From: Nocardia niigatensis NBRC 100131
GTDB taxonomy: Bacteria > Actinomycetota > Actinomycetes > Mycobacteriales > Mycobacteriaceae
NCBI RefSeq assembly: GCF_000308655.1
Contig: NZ_BAGC01000002.1
Coordinates: forward strand, 62,001-126,000
DNA length: 64,000 nt
Direction: 5' to 3'
A model generated the notes under the pieces. That model had not been told where the DNA came from, did not search any database, and was given only the letters and a program-made list of their open reading frames with translations. This document shows, piece after piece, positions 53,863 through 61,708 of this stretch. The position numbers and the translations under genes are program-made. How positions within the stretch are numbered: the first letter of the stretch is position 1; every line of letters begins with the position of its first letter.

Positions 53863-55272
53863 GTGAAATCCCTGGCCGCCCGGGACGCCACCATGTACTG
53901 GCTGTCCGCGCGTACCCGCAACGATCTGTTCCTGCTCTACTGCTTCGCGGACACCGGACGCGAGGCGGGCGAGCTGCGGGCGGACGTCGCGGACCGGGTA
54001 CTCCATATTCCGGATTTGCTGGTGCGCGTGCTGGATACTCCTGCAAACATTGCGTATCCGATTTGGGTGACTTGCGAATTCACTGATGAGCAGTTCGTCG
54101 ACCATCACCGGAGCGATGCGACCTGGGGCGGTGTCACCGCCGCGCTCGGCGATCTGCTCGCCACGGGCCTGATTGCGAGCGACCGCCCCTGGCGGCTGCA
54201 CGTCTTCCGGAAGGTCCGCGATGTGCCGGGATTCGCTACCGGCGAGACCGCGCTCATAGCGGTGCTCCAGCTATCGCACGCGCTGGCCGACGGCCGCCGC
54301 GCCGCCGCCATGGCGCGCGCCCTGTTCGGCCGCAGTGACTTTCCGGCATCGACGGCCCCGGTGCCCGCCGGCCGGCTCGTCGATCACCGCCTCCCGCGCG
54401 CCATCCGCGCCACCGCCACGCGCGCCCTCGCCACCACCATCGCCCTGCCCGCCATCCCGATCGATATGGCGCGCACCGTCGTTCGCGGCGTGGCCGCCGC
54501 CCGGGCCCAGCGGCAGCTGGCCGAGCTCACGGCCGCCGGTGAACTACCCCCGCCCGCACCCGACGCCGACCCGACCATCCTGAACGGCGAGGGCGGGCCG
54601 CCCGCCGCCCACACCGTGCGAATGCTGGTGTGCGACAAGCATCGCCTGCGGGTCCCGTCCCACTCGGTGACCGTGGTGGCCCTCACCGCCGTCTCGATCG
54701 CACTGGAACGCCACCTCCGCGCCCGCGGCGCGCTGCCGCCCGAACTCCGCGCCCAGGTCCCCATGGCGACAGCCGCGCCCGGCGACACCCACAACGGCTA
54801 CCGCGACCTCTCGGTGGATCTGTCCGTCTCCGAACCCGATCCGCGCGCCCGGGCCACCCGCATCGCGGCCGACCTCGCCGCCCGCCGTCACCGCGCCGCC
54901 CACCCCCTCCAAAACGCCCAGGACGCCGTAACCGCAGTCCTCCCCGCCCCCCTCCTGCACCGTGAGGTGACGCGCGCCCCCATAAACGCACTCCCCCCAC
55001 GAGTTTCAGGTCACACCGTCGTCTCCAGCGTCGACCGCGGCACAGCGGACCTCGAGTTCGGCGGCGGCGCGGCCCGTTTCACAGCCGGCTTCCCCGCCCT
55101 GGGCGCCGTCATGCACCTGACCCACGGCCTCCACGGTCTCGGCGACACCCTGACCGTCTCCCTCCACGCCGACCCCGCAGTCATCCCCGACATCGACGCC
55201 TACGCGGCAGCGCTGGAGGCCGCGCTGGACGAGGTCGCCCACGCGTTGCGGGAATCCGAACCCGAGGGCTGA
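53863..55272 (+). CDS. WS/DGAT-like acyltransferase, divergent
   Basis: 469 residues from GTG 53863. Overall length and pattern fit wax ester synthase/acyl-CoA:diacylglycerol acyltransferases: MYWLSARTRNDLFLLYCFAD, WRLHVFRKV, an active-site region LSHALADGRRAAAMARALFG, and a C-terminal GLGDTLTVSLHADPAVIPDI. The HHxxxDG motif reads SHALADG near residues 138-144, so the first His is Ser while the catalytic second His and DG are kept. It likely makes storage lipids or wax esters. Ends at a strong terminator. Confidence 0.78.
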   Translation: MKSLAARDATMYWLSARTRNDLFLLYCFADTGREAGELRADVADRVLHIPDLLVRVLDTPANIAYPIWVTCEFTDEQFVDHHRSDATWGGVTAALGDLLATGLIASDRPWRLHVFRKVRDVPGFATGETALIAVLQLSHALADGRRAAAMARALFGRSDFPASTAPVPAGRLVDHRLPRAIRATATRALATTIALPAIPIDMARTVVRGVAAARAQRQLAELTAAGELPPPAPDADPTILNGEGGPPAAHTVRMLVCDKHRLRVPSHSVTVVALTAVSIALERHLRARGALPPELRAQVPMATAAPGDTHNGYRDLSVDLSVSEPDPRARATRIAADLAARRHRAAHPLQNAQDAVTAVLPAPLLHREVTRAPINALPPRVSGHTVVSSVDRGTADLEFGGGAARFTAGFPALGAVMHLTHGLHGLGDTLTVSLHADPAVIPDIDAYAAALEAALDEVAHALRESEPEG

Positions 55273-55298
55273 GCGGGGTCGCCCGGCGCCGACATGCG

Positions 55299-55335
55299 GA
55301 AAGCCCCGGCCGGACTGAGTCCGGCCGGGGCTTTC
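55299..55335. terminator. Bidirectional terminator at the chromosome/element boundary
   Basis: GAAAGCCCCGGCCGGA (55299-55314) pairs perfectly with TCCGGCCGGGGCTTTC (55320-55335). Confidence 0.93.
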
Positions 55336-55339
55336 GAAG

Positions 55340-55363
55340 CGGAGGATAGGGGATTTGAACCCC
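55340..55363 (-). pseudogene. tRNA-Ser 3' fragment, boundary of an integrated element
   Basis: Reads, on the minus strand, GGGGTTCAAATCCCC (T-arm), T, ATCCTCC (acceptor 3' strand) and G. No matching GGAGGAT acceptor 5' half, D-arm or anticodon arm lies within the next 100 bases upstream in tRNA terms. Such a bare 3' end is what remains at the far junction when an element integrates into a tRNA gene. Confidence 0.7.
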
Positions 55364-56051
55364 GCTTATCGAGCTGCTGATTCTCCTTGACCAGCGGTTC
55401 CGCGCGTCTCAGTGAATTTCAGCGCGGCTCCTGACCTGCATGTTAGACGCGAGTGTGGACGCGGTCCACACCTCGGCGGCACGGCGGGCGACCCGTCGAA
55501 CGTGTCGTACACAGGCCCCGGCGAGGCCCTCGGCAGGGCCGCGACAGGGCCGATCAGCGTGCCATCAATATGACTTAATGTGCCAGCTAGAAATTCATCA
55601 CAATTCGCGCGTTCTAGACAATCCACCCTCACGAAATAATTTCCATTCGGAATATTTGGCCACCGACGGCGGGTGGATGTGAGCACAGGTTCTAGTTCGC
55701 GGCTCGGCTGTGAATTTGCTGTGAGTCGGACTCTGCTGCTGACGGATACCATGTCTATCCTGCACAAACAGACCGCACGGTCAAACTGACCGGTATCTGT
55801 CGGACTATAGATATCCGACAATTCGTGTCAGACTGTGGATCTCGCGTAACAGCTGGTTGACGGGCTTCGATAAAAGTCGTTTGCGCCTGAAATATGTTGA
55901 TAGATAACGGCGTACGGCATCCCTGACGTTCATTCGCGACACTCCCGAATGAAATCGATCTGCCCATTGATTCGCGGCGCTAACCTCGGAAGCAAGCGCT
56001 CGCCCATGTCGGCGGCGCGTCTCGTGGACTCTTCAATCGAATAGTCAGTTC
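55364..56051. promoter_or_regulatory. Long non-coding left end of the phage-like element
   Basis: About 690 bases, AT-richer than the genes around it. Contains TGTCGGA (55798-55804) facing TCCGACA (55814-55820), a possible regulator site. Open frames here do not look coding. Confidence 0.5.
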
Positions 56052-56471
56052 ATGACCTGGCGAGGGGCCACGCTGGGCGGGGAAGAGGCGTGCAATGCAT
56101 CAATTTCACAGGGGCCGTCCTTGAGCGAGCCCATCGAGTTTGGAATCGGGCGCGCGGAGATTCCCGCACCCCTGGAACAGGCACTTGCTCGACACGTTCG
56201 CGCTCTGCACGAGCTCGGCATTGAGCATGGCGAACCGCTGGGACGCGTCCGCATCGACCCGGACCGACATCGCGTCGAAATCGGATCGCTCATGGTGCAC
56301 AACGACGGCGTCATCGAGATCGTGCCGTGTGAGGACACCACCCTGGAGCAGTTGATCGCCCTCGATAGCGAGGCGATTCGCGCCAAGCTCGGCACGCCTG
56401 AGCGTCGGCGAGGCTGGACCGCCATTCCCGGATATGGCTGGCACGTAGCCATATTCGAGGAACTTCGATAG
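56052..56471 (+). CDS. Hypothetical protein, phage-like region
   Basis: 139 residues from ATG 56052; the first 25 may be untranslated, with an in-frame TTG near 56121. PAPLEQALARHVRALHELGI and RIDPDRHRVEIGSLMVHNDG suggest a small mixed fold. It ends GYGWHVAIFEELR. No family recognised. Confidence 0.6.
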   Translation: MTWRGATLGGEEACNASISQGPSLSEPIEFGIGRAEIPAPLEQALARHVRALHELGIEHGEPLGRVRIDPDRHRVEIGSLMVHNDGVIEIVPCEDTTLEQLIALDSEAIRAKLGTPERRRGWTAIPGYGWHVAIFEELR

Positions 56472-56494
56472 CAGCACGCGCCAGCGCGCCGCCC

Positions 56495-56866
56495 TCAAGC
56501 GTTGCGCTGGCGCGCCTCGGCGCGCTTCTGGAGCTCGGCCGCGCGGTCGGCGTCGCCTTCGCCGGTGAACGTCTCGACGCCTGCCGACCTGGTTCCCTCG
56601 CGCACGCCCGCGGCCTCGACGAGTGCCTCGTCGGCCGGGCGTAGCAGCGTGACCATCGACCAGCTCAGCACGCGGGCGATCGACTCGAGGTCGTTGACGT
56701 TCAGTGGCAAGTCATCCCGCAACCTGACGTTCAGGTAGGTCGGCCCGAGGCCGGCCGCCTTGGCTAGGTCGAGCTGACTCATATTCCGGCGCGCGAGTTC
56801 GGCGCGTATCTCTCGCGAGACCGCGCGGCCGGCAACCCCCGCTGGGCCGATGGTGGATCTACCCAT
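56495..56866 (-). CDS. XRE-type HTH repressor candidate
   Basis: 123 residues. Cro/CI-type HTH: AVSREIRAELARRNMSQLDL, AKAAGLGPTYLNVRLRDDLP, LNVNDLESIARVLS. Then a short acidic-basic tail. It reads leftward, opposite to the early genes, as a phage immunity repressor does. ATG 56866 is chosen; the open frame further upstream crosses the operator region. Confidence 0.82.
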   Translation of the reverse strand: MGRSTIGPAGVAGRAVSREIRAELARRNMSQLDLAKAAGLGPTYLNVRLRDDLPLNVNDLESIARVLSWSMVTLLRPADEALVEAAGVREGTRSAGVETFTGEGDADRAAELQKRAEARQRNA

Positions 56867-56905
56867 GCCCGCGAGGGTAGCAAAAAACGCTCGCTGCGTA
56901 CCTTT

Positions 56906-56964
56906 AGAACGCGTAGAACGTAAATGACACGCCACAAACGTAACGAAGTTCTCTGAACGTAAAT
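56906..56964. promoter_or_regulatory. Divergent switch region with repeated sites
   Basis: GAACGTAAAT at 56916-56925 and 56955-56964, AACGTAA at 56937-56943, and AGAACG at 56906 and 56915. These direct repeats lie between the two divergent HTH genes and are likely binding sites for one or both proteins. Confidence 0.65.
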
Positions 56965-56970
56965 ACGTGT

Positions 56971-57225
56971 ATGGTGACGAGCGTGAAGGGCATCACCGAC
57001 ACGGAGCGACTAGCCGCTGAGATCCGCGCTGAAATGGGCCGTCAGCGCAAACGCGTACGCGAATTCGCGCAGGTCATCGGCAGGACCGAACCCACGGCGC
57101 GCAACCGCCTGAGCGGCCGTTTCCCGTTCACCGTCGACGAGCTCGCCGCCACCGCGCGGTGGCTCGGCAAGTCGCTCACCGATCTCGCGACCGCCGCCGG
57201 TCTGGACGAAGGAGAGGCAGCATGA
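56971..57225 (+). CDS. Small HTH protein, Cro-like
   Basis: 84 residues from ATG 56971: LAAEIRAEMGRQRKRVREFA, QVIGRTEPTARNRLSGRFPF, TVDELAATARWLGKSLTDLA. XRE-type HTH without an extra domain. A repeat ends 7 bases before the start, so the message is probably leaderless or short-leadered. Likely the lytic-side counterpart of the leftward repressor. Stop overlaps the next start (ATGA). Confidence 0.78.
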   Translation: MVTSVKGITDTERLAAEIRAEMGRQRKRVREFAQVIGRTEPTARNRLSGRFPFTVDELAATARWLGKSLTDLATAAGLDEGEAA

Positions 57226-57503
57226 CGACCACCGAACCTGAAATCACCGAGCCCGAAACGCGCACGCACGCACTCGATTACGCCGCCGACCGGATCGGCG
57301 CGCCGTCGATTGACTGGCTGCTGCGCCGCTTGCGCCGCCGCGAGCTCCCCGGCCGCCTGGTCGGCCGGACCTGGCGCATGACGGACAGCGACATCGCGCG
57401 CTCGATCGAGCTGCTCGCCCGCCCGGCGATCGTCGTGGTGCCCGATCCCGCTGGCCTGACCCCCGCGAGCCGCCGCCGCCTGAATCGTCGCCGGTCGGCC
57501 TGA
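57222..57503 (+). CDS. Excisionase-like HTH protein
   Basis: 93 residues. DYAADRIGAPSIDWLLRRLR, RRELPGRLVGRTWRMTDSDI gives a MerR/excisionase winged-helix pattern (helix, turn, helix, G-R-x-W-R wing). The tail is basic. It could be the Xis of this element or an early regulator. Confidence 0.7.
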   Translation: MTTTEPEITEPETRTHALDYAADRIGAPSIDWLLRRLRRRELPGRLVGRTWRMTDSDIARSIELLARPAIVVVPDPAGLTPASRRRLNRRRSA

Positions 57504-57631
57504 CCCCAGAGCCACTCGGCGGTATCCGCCCCGCCGCGCTGCCGAGTGCGCGCCCGGGCCGGGATCCCAGAGCCCTCACTCTGCCCGGCGCAGGCGCACC
57601 TCCAAATCCCAACGCAGACAAGGAGATACCT

Positions 57632-57748
57632 GTGGACCTGCTCACCTGGATCTGCTCGCTGATTCACCCCGCCCCGAAGCCGATTCCCGAGATCCTGCCC
57701 CTGCCCATGCAGACCCCGATCGGCGTGTTGCCCTGGGGCCCGGCATGA
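57632..57748 (+). CDS. Small phage-type protein
   Basis: 38 residues from GTG 57632 with a strong RBS AAGGAGA. One hydrophobic helix (LLTWICSLIHPAP) and a Pro-rich tail. Stop overlaps the next ATG (ATGA). No family recognised. Confidence 0.55.
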   Translation: MDLLTWICSLIHPAPKPIPEILPLPMQTPIGVLPWGPA

Positions 57749-57954
57749 TCGTCGCGCTCTTCGTGGGGTTGTGGGCGCTGGCCATCGCCGCGCTGCCTTC
57801 GCTGATTCGTCTCGCGTGCTCGGAAAGCGTGCCCGAGCCGTCGAATCATCTTCGCCCGACCGTCTACGCGTGGGTGCGCGAGCTCCCGCAGCCCACGCCG
57901 ACGCCGATCCTGCTGCCGCACTGGGATCTCGTGGCCGGAGCGTGGCCGCAGTGA
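57745..57954 (+). CDS. Small membrane protein
   Basis: 69 residues: N-terminal membrane segment IVALFVGLWALAIAALPSLI, then a soluble Pro-rich tail. Overlaps both neighbours. Confidence 0.6.
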   Translation: MIVALFVGLWALAIAALPSLIRLACSESVPEPSNHLRPTVYAWVRELPQPTPTPILLPHWDLVAGAWPQ

Positions 57955-58052
57955 CCATCATCGACACCCGAACTCTGCTGGTAACGGCGGTCGTGACGAT
58001 GCTCGTGGTCCTCACCTTGGGATGGCTTGGCCTGGTGGTGATTCCACGATGA
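57951..58052 (+). CDS. Tiny membrane protein
   Basis: 33 residues from GTG 57951, almost all one membrane helix (LLVTAVVTMLVVLTLGWLGL). Start and stop both overlap neighbours (GTGA, ATGA). Confidence 0.5.
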   Translation: MTIIDTRTLLVTAVVTMLVVLTLGWLGLVVIPR

Positions 58053-58189
58053 GCTTCCACATCCCGCACCACATCCCGCACCCGGACCCCGACACGCTCG
58101 CCCTGCTGCGCGATGTCGCCCTCGGCGCCCTGGTCATCGCCTCCATGGTCGTGCTCGGCCTGATCGCCAGCATGGGAGGGACACCATGA
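58049..58189 (+). CDS. Tiny membrane protein with His-rich N-terminus
   Basis: 46 residues: MSFHIPHHIPHPDPDTLALL then one membrane helix (ALGALVIASMVVLGLIASMG). Overlaps both neighbours. The His-Pro repeat is unusual. Confidence 0.5.
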   Translation: MSFHIPHHIPHPDPDTLALLRDVALGALVIASMVVLGLIASMGGTP

Positions 58190-58536
58190 GGCATCGCCTC
58201 GGGCAGGCAACCGACGCCTTCATGCACGTCACCTGGCCCTGGTTCGCCGCCCTGGTCGGCAACTGGCTGCTGTACGCGACCGGCTGGATCGGCGTGATGC
58301 AGCTTTTCGCCGTGGTCGTCATCGTGCTGGGCGTCTGCGGGGTGATCGCGATCGGAATCGGGATCTGGCTCGGCGCCGCGCTGATCTCCGATTCCCGCAA
58401 GCAGCGCACCTACCAGCGGCGCGCGGCGCGCGGCCGTCATCCGTCCTCCGGCCGCTGGGTTGTCGCGGACCGGGGGATCGGGAAGCCCAGCGCGGGTGAT
58501 GAATTCCCCGCGCTGGGCGACCTGCCAAACCCCTGA
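58186..58536 (+). CDS. Membrane protein, phage-like region
   Basis: 116 residues with two membrane segments (FAALVGNWLLYATGWIGVMQ, FAVVVIVLGVCGVIAIGIGI) and a basic, cytosolic-looking tail. Last of the coupled small membrane genes. The set is reminiscent of actinophage early membrane proteins; function unknown. Confidence 0.65.
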   Translation: MRHRLGQATDAFMHVTWPWFAALVGNWLLYATGWIGVMQLFAVVVIVLGVCGVIAIGIGIWLGAALISDSRKQRTYQRRAARGRHPSSGRWVVADRGIGKPSAGDEFPALGDLPNP

Positions 58537-58602
58537 CATCACCGCGCCCCGCCCGAGATAGCAGCTCGAGCGGGGCGCATTCCAGAGATCAAGGAGATTG
58601 TA

Positions 58603-58797
58603 ATGGTCAAGCATCGTCGCGGCTGGCGTGCCTGGGTGCGATTCCGCCGCAACCCGGACCCCATTGTCGCCGCCGCACTGCAGGCGAAAGCGTTCGCCGA
58701 AGCACCGACCCAGACGTACCCCATCTACGACGAGCGCCTCGAGGTCTGCGTCGACCGGCCCCGCCTGCTCGACAATGGTCAGGCGGTGAACTGGTGA
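58603..58797 (+). CDS. Small basic protein
   Basis: 64 residues: MVKHRRGWRAWVRFRRNPDP, then AALQAKAFAEAPTQTYPIYD. RBS AAGGAGA. Overlaps the next gene (GTGA). No family recognised. Confidence 0.6.
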   Translation: MVKHRRGWRAWVRFRRNPDPIVAAALQAKAFAEAPTQTYPIYDERLEVCVDRPRLLDNGQAVNW

Positions 58798-59204
58798 CAC
58801 AAGCACCGATCACCATGGACCGCTGGACCCTGCAGGACGCGATCCGGCCCGCTGTCGCAGAGTTCATGAACGCGCTCGCACCGGACGCTCCTCCGTTGTG
58901 GTGGACATTGTCGTTCAGCCGGGAACTTCCCGAGCTGTCCGGAATGGTTGACGAGGACGATCACGCCGATCCTGCGGCGGTCGCGCAGCAGTGGGCGGGA
59001 TTGCTGGGCCTCGTCAACGATGAAACCTCAGACGACGGTGTGCGCAGGCTCCACGGCCCGTTCCCCGATGGGTCCATGCGCCGTATCCAGGTTTGGTACA
59101 TCGCCGATCGGGCCAAGTTCGACGCCGCCCGCGAGCGCCACCACGCACGGGCGGCACAGGACGAGACCGATCAGGCGCCGGCCGGTGAGGCGGTGACCGA
59201 ATGA
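58794..59204 (+). CDS. Hypothetical protein, phage-like region
   Basis: 136 residues from GTG 58794: RWTLQDAIRPAVAEFMNALA, WWTLSFSRELPELSGMVDED, VWYIADRAKFDAARERHHAR. Soluble, acidic. Not recognised. Confidence 0.65.
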   Translation: MTQAPITMDRWTLQDAIRPAVAEFMNALAPDAPPLWWTLSFSRELPELSGMVDEDDHADPAAVAQQWAGLLGLVNDETSDDGVRRLHGPFPDGSMRRIQVWYIADRAKFDAARERHHARAAQDETDQAPAGEAVTE

Positions 59205-59389
59205 GCGCACCGCACACCGCCCTTGGGACCGCGATCGCGGAACTCGCCGAGCACGCGCTGCAGAACTGCACCGAATTGCGTACCTCCGTGCTCGATTTCG
59301 CTGACGAGCTGGACGCGACAGACGGGGCGGGGCTCACGAACGCGGAGATCGCCGGTCGCCTCCGCAACCTTGTGGGGGAGCAATGGTGA
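59201..59389 (+). CDS. Small helical protein
   Basis: 62 residues: AIAELAEHALQNCTELRTSV and LTNAEIAGRLRNLVGEQW. Overlaps both neighbours. Not recognised. Confidence 0.6.
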   Translation: MSAPHTALGTAIAELAEHALQNCTELRTSVLDFADELDATDGAGLTNAEIAGRLRNLVGEQW

Positions 59390-59682
59390 CCGATCCCGAG
59401 ACAGTCGACGAGCAGATGGTCGAGCAGCTGCGCGCCGAGAATGCCCAGCTGCGCGCGGATCTCGACGTTGCCGAGGCGAAGATCGCGATCCTCGACACGG
59501 CCAACACGCGCTTCCAGGAGAGGAACGCGGGCCTGCTGAAGCAGATCGCGGCCGCGAAGACCCAGATCGCCAACCTTCGTGAGCAGCGAAAGGAGCTGCG
59601 CGGGAAGCTGTTCGACCAGACGGTCGCCGAGGCGAACGCGCGCACGGCCGACCCTGAGGTGAGGGTGGGGGCCGCAGAATGA
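59383..59682 (+). CDS. Coiled-coil protein
   Basis: 99 residues, almost all heptad-like: DEQMVEQLRAENAQLRADLD, VAEAKIAILDTANTRFQERN, LLKQIAAAKTQIANLREQRK. Probably dimeric. Overlaps neighbours by 7 and 4 bases. Confidence 0.7.
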   Translation: MVTDPETVDEQMVEQLRAENAQLRADLDVAEAKIAILDTANTRFQERNAGLLKQIAAAKTQIANLREQRKELRGKLFDQTVAEANARTADPEVRVGAAE

Positions 59683-60206
59683 ACTGGCATGCCCGAGCGG
59701 CGTGTGGAGGGTCTCCGGCCGACTGGGTGGTCACGGGAGACCACGAAGCGCAGAAGCGCGCGAAGCGCGTCTGCGTCAAGGCTTGTCCAGTTCGCCTGGA
59801 ATGCGGGAAGGACGCGCACCGCACCGGCGAGGAATACAGCATCCGGGCCGGGTTCAACTGCGCGACCCCGGCCGGGCGGCGCGACCTGCGTGCGTGGCTC
59901 GGCGTGGAAAAGCCCGTGACCGTGGAAAAGCCCGTGACCGTGCGGGTGTGCGAGTGCGGGCGCGAGTTCGCGTCTCCGTTCGCGAGGTGCGTGCCGTGCA
60001 TGCAAGGGCTCGTCGACGCCGGGCCCGTACGCGCCCACGTCGAGCGACTGGAAGCGTCCATGACCCGGGCGCAGATCACTGAACTGGCGCACGTGTCCAG
60101 GGCCACGCTGACGAGTCTCATGAAACCCGAGAAGCCGTACGTGAAGTCCGAGATCGCCGAACGAATCCGCGCCGTCCAACCGGACACCGAAAAGGCGCCG
60201 GCATGA
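59679..60206 (+). CDS. WhiB-like domain fused to a Cys cluster and HTH-like tail
   Basis: 175 residues. Residues 1-60: RAACGGSPADWVV, then RVCVKACPVRLECGKDAHRT and SIRAGFN, a WhiB-like arrangement of four Cys. Residues about 85-110: VCECGREF...CVPCMQG, a second metal-like cluster. The C-terminus (TRAQITELAHVSRATLTSLM) looks like an HTH. A direct repeat VEKPVTVEKPVTV joins the first two parts. Phage WhiB proteins are known to interfere with host regulators; here the fusion is unusual. Confidence 0.7.
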   Translation: MNWHARAACGGSPADWVVTGDHEAQKRAKRVCVKACPVRLECGKDAHRTGEEYSIRAGFNCATPAGRRDLRAWLGVEKPVTVEKPVTVRVCECGREFASPFARCVPCMQGLVDAGPVRAHVERLEASMTRAQITELAHVSRATLTSLMKPEKPYVKSEIAERIRAVQPDTEKAPA

Positions 60207-60271
60207 ACGACATTCGCGCCCTCACCGCGCATCGCAGCCCCCGAAACATGAAAGGCCAGTTCGTAGCATGA
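60203..60271 (+). CDS. Micro-ORF of 22 codons
   Basis: MNDIRALTAHRSPRNMKGQF VA. ATG overlaps the preceding stop and its TGA overlaps the next ATG (ATGA on both sides). It may serve only to keep the exonuclease gene translated. Confidence 0.35.
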   Translation: MNDIRALTAHRSPRNMKGQFVA

Positions 60272-60888
60272 ATGCCCCTATCTGCTTCCTGGATTGCGAA
60301 ACCGACGGCCTCCACCCCGAGTGTCAGCCGTATGAGATCGCGATGATCCGCCGCGATGAATCCGGCACCCGGCGCATCGAGTTCTTCGTCGAGATCGACC
60401 TGAGCACCGCCGATCCCGCCGGCCTGAGGGTCGGCCGGTTCTACGACCGCCACCCGCTCGGCCGGTTCCTGTCCGGACTCGACAATTCCGTGTCCGGCAC
60501 GGCATTGAGCGCCGCCCATGCTGCGCAGCTGGTAGCGCGCCACACCCACGGCGCCACCATCGTCGGCGTCGTCCCGAGCTTCGATACCGGGGTACTCGCC
60601 AGACTGCTGCGCTCCCAGCGCCTCACGCCCGCGTGGCACTACCACCTCACCGACGTTGTGGACATGGGCGCCGGCTGGCTGCACGGCGCAGCGGCACCGG
60701 TGAAAGCCGTGATGCCCGAGTCGATTCGCGAGGTGCTCGCGCAGCGCTGGAAGTCCGAGGAGGTGTCGCTCGCCTGCGGTGTCGAGCCGCCCGGCGTCGA
60801 CGAGCGGCACACCGCGATGGGCGATGCCCGCTGGGCGATGCGCTGGTACGACCAGATCACCGCCGCGGCCGATGGCGGTGCGCAGTGA
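60268..60888 (+). CDS. DEDDh 3'-5' exonuclease
   Basis: 206 residues: FLDCETDGLHPECQPYEIAM (Exo I D-x-E), VGVVPSFDTGVLARLLRSQR (Exo II Asp), HTAMGDARWAMRWYDQI (Exo III H-x4-D). DnaQ/RNase T-like fold. Possible roles are replication proofreading or host nucleic-acid turnover; there is no polymerase in view. Confidence 0.85.
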   Translation: MNAPICFLDCETDGLHPECQPYEIAMIRRDESGTRRIEFFVEIDLSTADPAGLRVGRFYDRHPLGRFLSGLDNSVSGTALSAAHAAQLVARHTHGATIVGVVPSFDTGVLARLLRSQRLTPAWHYHLTDVVDMGAGWLHGAAAPVKAVMPESIREVLAQRWKSEEVSLACGVEPPGVDERHTAMGDARWAMRWYDQITAAADGGAQ

Positions 60889-61265
60889 ATCGACCCATCG
60901 ATCAAATTCCCGCGACCGACAAGCGGTCGCCCTCGCACCTTTGGGAAGTGGGCCACGAGTACCTGGTCAATTCCATGCGCCTCGGTCAGGACCCCGCTGT
61001 CCGTCTTGAGATGGCCAATACGGCGATCCTGCTGTTCTCGGCGGCACAGGTCCAGACGTTCATGGGCATTGAGAAGCACCTCGGCCAGCTGGTCGAGTGT
61101 GGCCCGGCCGGCGTCGCCCTCTTCGACAGGCTGGCTACTGCCCTGGAGCTGAACGCCGTCATCAACGCCGACGTCACCCGCCTCGGCTTCGCGCCGGGGC
61201 CGGAGCTCGACGCCGCGCGCGACTGGATCCGCGACCGGATCGCCGACATCGTCTCGCGGACGTGA
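60885..61265 (+). CDS. Hypothetical protein, phage-like region
   Basis: 126 residues from GTG 60885 (overlap GTGA). Helical: NTAILLFSAAQVQTFMGIEK, FDRLATALELNAVINADVTR, ARDWIRDRIADIVS. Not recognised. Confidence 0.65.
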   Translation: MNRPIDQIPATDKRSPSHLWEVGHEYLVNSMRLGQDPAVRLEMANTAILLFSAAQVQTFMGIEKHLGQLVECGPAGVALFDRLATALELNAVINADVTRLGFAPGPELDAARDWIRDRIADIVSRT

Positions 61266-61266
61266 C

Positions 61267-61536
61267 ATGAGCGACAGCAACGTCGTGCCGGGGCCGTGGC
61301 CTGACAGCAGTCGGGCCACGGCCCCCGCTCGCACGACGAAACCTGAACAGCCGCAGCCGATTCCGCACCGCTACAAGGTGGGCAAGCACGGGCCGGTCGT
61401 CCTCATGGACTGCCGGATATGCCGCACGCCGTTCCACCCGGACATCGAGGTGCCGCGAGATCTCCTGTGCGCCAGCTGCCGTGGCTCTGCCGATCCTGCG
61501 CCCGGACTGTTCGAGCTCGGGGGCTCCGATGGATGA
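61267..61536 (+). CDS. Zinc-ribbon-like protein
   Basis: 89 residues: a polar Pro-rich start, then DCRICRTPF and LCASCRG (two C-x2-C knuckles). Likely binds one zinc. Overlaps the next gene. Confidence 0.65.
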   Translation: MSDSNVVPGPWPDSSRATAPARTTKPEQPQPIPHRYKVGKHGPVVLMDCRICRTPFHPDIEVPRDLLCASCRGSADPAPGLFELGGSDG

Positions 61537-61708
61537 GCTTCCCGAGGGCATGCGGCTGGCCGTGCAGTGCGCGCGCTGCGGCGGCTGGCTCGTCGCGGCC
61601 GAGTCCGTTGCGGCGCGCCTGGGCCCGGTGTGTGCCCGCCATTCCCGCGCTGACGCACGCCGCGCAGCGACCGAGATCGCCCTTTTCGACATTCCGGAGG
61701 TGCTCTGA
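61529..61708 (+). CDS. DUF6011-like zinc-ribbon protein
   Basis: 59 residues: VQCARCGGWLVAAESVAARL, GPVCARHSRADARRAA. The C-x2-C...G-P-V-C pattern fits the DUF6011 type common in actinophages. Stop overlaps the next ATG (TGATG). Confidence 0.65.
   Translation: MDELPEGMRLAVQCARCGGWLVAAESVAARLGPVCARHSRADARRAATEIALFDIPEVL

Noticed and set aside
54630..54965. Arg/Pro-rich frames inside the WS/DGAT-like gene
   Set aside because: Frame shadows of a GC-rich coding sequence; codon pattern supports only the 53863-55272 frame.
55366..55821. Possible 151-residue leftward protein at the left end of the phage-like element
   Set aside because: No RBS, no protein-like pattern, AT-rich and overlapping the tRNA fragment; treated as non-coding.
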